Shown here: piece after piece, positions 61,767 through 64,000 of the stretch | How the letters are laid out: each line of letters begins with the position of its first letter | Position numbering within the stretch: position 1 is the first letter of the stretch | From: Novilysobacter_A longmucuonensis | GTDB taxonomy: Bacteria; Pseudomonadota; Gammaproteobacteria; Xanthomonadales; Xanthomonadaceae | Length of the DNA stretch: 64,000 nt | Reading direction: 5' to 3' | Assembly (NCBI RefSeq): GCF_046600735.1 | Contig: NZ_JBJMAW010000001.1 | Location: 186,001 to 250,000, forward strand | Notes under the pieces: generated by a model | Told to the model about the DNA's origin: nothing | Database searches by the model: none | The model's input: the letters and a program-made list of their open reading frames with translations, nothing else | Made by a program: the position numbers and the translations under genes

Positions 61767-62177
61767 TCAGCAATCATCCGCGCGAAATGCGTCACGCAGC
61801 CAGGTCAGCGTGGGTGCGGCCGGGTCGCCCTGGGCTTCGACCACATCGAAGCGGCATGCGGCGTTGGCGTATTGCCGGTGCGTCAACAGGAACGCCTGCG
61901 CGGCGCGGACTAGCTTGCGGCGCTTGCCGGCGTCGATCGATGCGGCGCCGCCGCCAAATGCGGCGCTGCGGCGGTAGCGGACCTCCACGAACACCAGCAT
62001 CGCGCCCTGTCCGCCGCTGGTCGCCTGCCGGCCGTCATCGAACATCACCAGATCGAGCTCGCCGGCGCGGAACGTCGCATTCGCCGCAACCAGGCGCAGG
62101 CCGGCCGCCTGCAGATGCACCCGCGCGGCCGCCTCGACCGCGGCACCGCGGCTGCGCCGGTCGATGACGTCCCTCAT
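61767..62177 (-). CDS. YraN family (UPF0102) protein
   Basis: The 136-residue protein has the restriction-endonuclease-like core GELDLVMFDDG and VFVEVRYRRS (D-x-E-V pattern), and starts with the family GAAVEAAARVHLQAAGL helix. Function in the cell is not established; a role in DNA processing has been suggested. It follows lpoA by 12 bases, as yraM-yraN do in E. coli. Confidence 0.88.
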   Translation of the reverse strand: MRDVIDRRSRGAAVEAAARVHLQAAGLRLVAANATFRAGELDLVMFDDGRQATSGGQGAMLVFVEVRYRRSAAFGGGAASIDAGKRRKLVRAAQAFLLTHRQYANAACRFDVVEAQGDPAAPTLTWLRDAFRADDC

Positions 62178-62189
62178 CGGGCAGGCGCC

Positions 62190-63632
62190 CTAGCGCCCCG
62201 GGCCGGCCAGCGGAACCACATGGCCGCTGATGAACGTCGACCACGCCGGCGTGCGCCGCACGTGGCCGAAGCCATCCAGCCGCAGCGTGCCGGTGGCCCC
62301 CTCGACATGCGCATCCAGGCGGGTCGCCAGATGCTCCAGATAGGCCGTGAGCAGCCAGGCGTCGTAGCCGAAGGCAAACAGTCGTGCGGCCGGGCCCCGG
62401 GCCGTCGGCAGCGTCTGTCCGGCGCTGGTGACCGGCGGCAAGCCGCGCACGCCGCGGTTGGTCCAGGCCTCGCTCGGGAATGCAATGCCGTCGAGCACCT
62501 GGTCCTGCTCGGCATTGCCGGTGCCCGAGAGCAATTGCGAGGTCGCCACCCGCGGGATGTCGGCCAGGCCGGCGAGCGCCAGCTTCGGGATCAGCTCGCG
62601 CGCGGCGCTGCCACGGATCGCAAGCAGCACCGCGTCGACGCCGCCCTCGCGCTGCGCGAACGGCGCGAGATCGGCCGTGGCCGCACCGACTACATCGGTC
62701 ACCACGCCGCCGCTTTCGGTCAGGCGCTCGCGGAACGCCGCGACCGCACGGCGCTGGCTGTCGTCGCTGCCCTCGACCACCAGTACCCGCCGCGCCCCGC
62801 GATCGGTCAGGTAATCGGCCGCGGCCAGACCCTCGTCTTCGGGCGACAGCGAAAATCCGGCGTGGCCGGCTGGTGGGCGCACCACGCCGCGGTTGAGTGC
62901 GAGCACCGGCACCGGCAGCGCGGCGCGGTTGAACAAGGCGCCGACCTCCTCGCGACCGAGCGGGCCGAGCACGAAGTCATTGCCCTCCGCGCTGGCCTGG
63001 TCGTACGCGGCCACGGCGCCGCCCGGCGTGCCCTGGGTGTCGTAGAAGGTGACCTCGGGGCGGCGGCGTTGCTCACCGTAGTAGCCGGCGAGAAGTCCGT
63101 CGCGCACCGGCGCGGCCGCGGCCGACATGTCGCCCGACAGCGGCAGCAATACCCCGAGCATGACCGGCGGCCGGTAGCCATCGGTATCGGCCGGCGGGCG
63201 GATGCCTGACCCGAACTGCCACTGCTCCCGATCGAACGCACGCGGCGCCGGCATGCCCCGGCGCAGCAGCGCGCGGCCAGCGTAGTTGTACAACGGATCG
63301 CCCGGCGCCAGCGCGGCGGCTTCGCGCGCGAGCGTCTGGTCGTCCAGCTGCGACAGTAATGCGTCGATCCGCTCGTCGTTGGCCTCGCGCGCCGCGCCGC
63401 CCAGCGCGTCGCTGCCGCGCGCCAGCTCGGAGGCCTGCGCGGTGACCGGGTGGACGCTGGGCTGCGCGGAAGCGGATGGCCCGACCGCGCGCGTCTGCAC
63501 CGTGCCGCACGCAGCGAGCACGCCCGCCACCAGCACGCCGGCCAGCAGTGGCCGCAACGGGCCCGACAGCGCGGATGGGAATGACTCGATCTTCGACAGC
63601 GCGGCCCGGGACCGCAGGTTCGGAAGGCTCAT
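62190..63632 (-). CDS. lpoA: Penicillin-binding protein activator LpoA
   Basis: The 480-residue outer membrane lipoprotein has a signal with LAAC (Cys42), a short TPR-like region and a periplasmic-binding-protein-like domain from about 155 (MLGVLLPLSGDMSAAA). It activates PBP1A from the outer membrane. The E. coli protein is longer in its N-terminal TPR part, so this is the short form. The signal is preceded by about 25 extra residues; Met20-something starts are absent, so the ATG at 63632 is kept. Confidence 0.88.
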   Translation of the reverse strand: MSLPNLRSRAALSKIESFPSALSGPLRPLLAGVLVAGVLAACGTVQTRAVGPSASAQPSVHPVTAQASELARGSDALGGAAREANDERIDALLSQLDDQTLAREAAALAPGDPLYNYAGRALLRRGMPAPRAFDREQWQFGSGIRPPADTDGYRPPVMLGVLLPLSGDMSAAAAPVRDGLLAGYYGEQRRRPEVTFYDTQGTPGGAVAAYDQASAEGNDFVLGPLGREEVGALFNRAALPVPVLALNRGVVRPPAGHAGFSLSPEDEGLAAADYLTDRGARRVLVVEGSDDSQRRAVAAFRERLTESGGVVTDVVGAATADLAPFAQREGGVDAVLLAIRGSAARELIPKLALAGLADIPRVATSQLLSGTGNAEQDQVLDGIAFPSEAWTNRGVRGLPPVTSAGQTLPTARGPAARLFAFGYDAWLLTAYLEHLATRLDAHVEGATGTLRLDGFGHVRRTPAWSTFISGHVVPLAGPGR

Positions 63633-63841
63633 CGGCGTGCGTGCGCCGCAGGGCGGCGTTCTCAGGGGAATGACCCGATTCTACCCGTCCGGCTGGGCCG
63701 GCACGGTCGCCCGCCCGGCCAGCACGTTGCGCAGGGTAGGAAACGAAGCGGTGGGCTGCACGGATGCACTTCCCCGGCGCCCCGTGGCCATGGCGCCCGT
63801 GGCCGAGACAGCATCGGCACCGACCACTACCATGCTGCAGG

Positions 63842-64000
63842 ATGCACACCCCCGGCACGCTCCACATCGTCGCGACCCCGATCGGCAATCTCGGCGACCT
63901 GTCGCCGCGCGCGCTGGAGATCTTGCGCACGGTCGCGGCGATCTGCGCCGAGGACACCCGCCACACCCGCCAGCTGCTGTCGCACTTCGGCCTGGAACGT
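63842..64000 (+). CDS. rsmI: 16S rRNA (cytidine(1402)-2'-O)-methyltransferase, N-terminal part
   Basis: The first 53 residues are in the window; the gene runs off the right edge. HIVATPIGNLGDLSPRALEI and ICAEDTRHTRQLLSHF are the RsmI signature of the tetrapyrrole-methylase fold. It is divergent from lpoA, the same arrangement as in E. coli. The 209-base gap (63633-63841) shows inverted GGCGCCCCGTGG/GGCGCCCGTGG words but no recognised RNA. Confidence 0.92.
   Translation, partial: MHTPGTLHIVATPIGNLGDLSPRALEILRTVAAICAEDTRHTRQLLSHFGLER

Noticed and set aside
63633..63841. RNase P RNA, sometimes found near rsmI
   Set aside because: The conserved GAGGAAAGTCCGGGC-type core is not present; only short inverted words are seen.

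Overview
The window is high-GC, densely coded chromosomal DNA from a member of the Xanthomonadales, most like the Lysobacter/Luteimonas/Xanthomonas group. The main evidence is the Xps-type order of the type II secretion genes (E-F-G-H-I-J-K-L-M-N-D), the plant-type GshA, the pairing of LptF/LptG with pepA-holC-valS, and the very many short palindromic intergenic repeats. No phage, transposase, CRISPR array, rRNA or tRNA gene was found. Most genes are conserved housekeeping genes.

Layout: 1-4.3 kb holds a partial secreted protein, a TauE/SafE exporter and a TonB-dependent receptor. At 4.5-9.1 kb lie an EEP-family hydrolase, two tandem DsbA-like proteins, cytochrome c4 and, divergently, EngB. 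At 9.3-15.8 kb are gshA, ppc and the formaldehyde pair frmA/fghA. At 16.2-23.6 kb valS-holC-pepA run left and lptF-lptG run right. At 23.6-24.4 kb is a large gene-free inverted repeat. At 24.4-26.9 kb are an RDD protein, xerD and a DsbC-like lipoprotein. At 27-31.3 kb is purL. At 31.3-33.8 kb is a short accessory stretch with a P-domain protein, a broken copy of the purL 3' end and a secreted protein of unknown function. At 34-45.6 kb is the complete T2SS operon, followed by two glycosyltransferase-like genes. At 47.8-52.7 kb are pyrF, ettA, glyA and nrdR. At 52.7-59.4 kb is the riboflavin block (ribD, a methyltransferase, an FMN riboswitch, ribE, ribBA, ribH), then nusB and thiL. At 59.6-63.6 kb, on the minus strand, are lpoA, yraN, glcD and a UDG-like gene. 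The start of rsmI closes the window.

How the genes work together: the T2SS genes form one long operon with overlapping start and stop codons that should assemble a secretion machine. The two small secreted proteins just upstream are plausible cargo, but that is inference. DsbA, DsbA and DsbC with cytochrome c4 make a periplasmic redox group. gshA, frmA and fghA connect glutathione synthesis to formaldehyde removal. The riboflavin genes downstream of the riboswitch should respond to FMN, while ribD lies upstream of it.

The most unusual aspect of the window is its repeats. Families seen: (i) TGTAGGAGC-type palindromes, of which four copies supply the TAG stop codon of the neighbouring gene in the same register; (ii) hairpins whose arms are built from tandem heptamers such as GGGACTC, five copies, one of which is translated as part of the GspI leader; (iii) GGGAGAGG-type palindromes that appear as in-frame insertions inside PurL, ValS and probably ThiL; (iv) a near-palindrome of about 685 bp flanked by hexamer microsatellites; (v) direct duplications of gene 3' ends (purL and the UDG gene) next to such repeats. 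Together they suggest repeated, tolerated invasion of coding sequence by palindromic repeats, a process comparable to the palindromic elements known in Rickettsia proteins.
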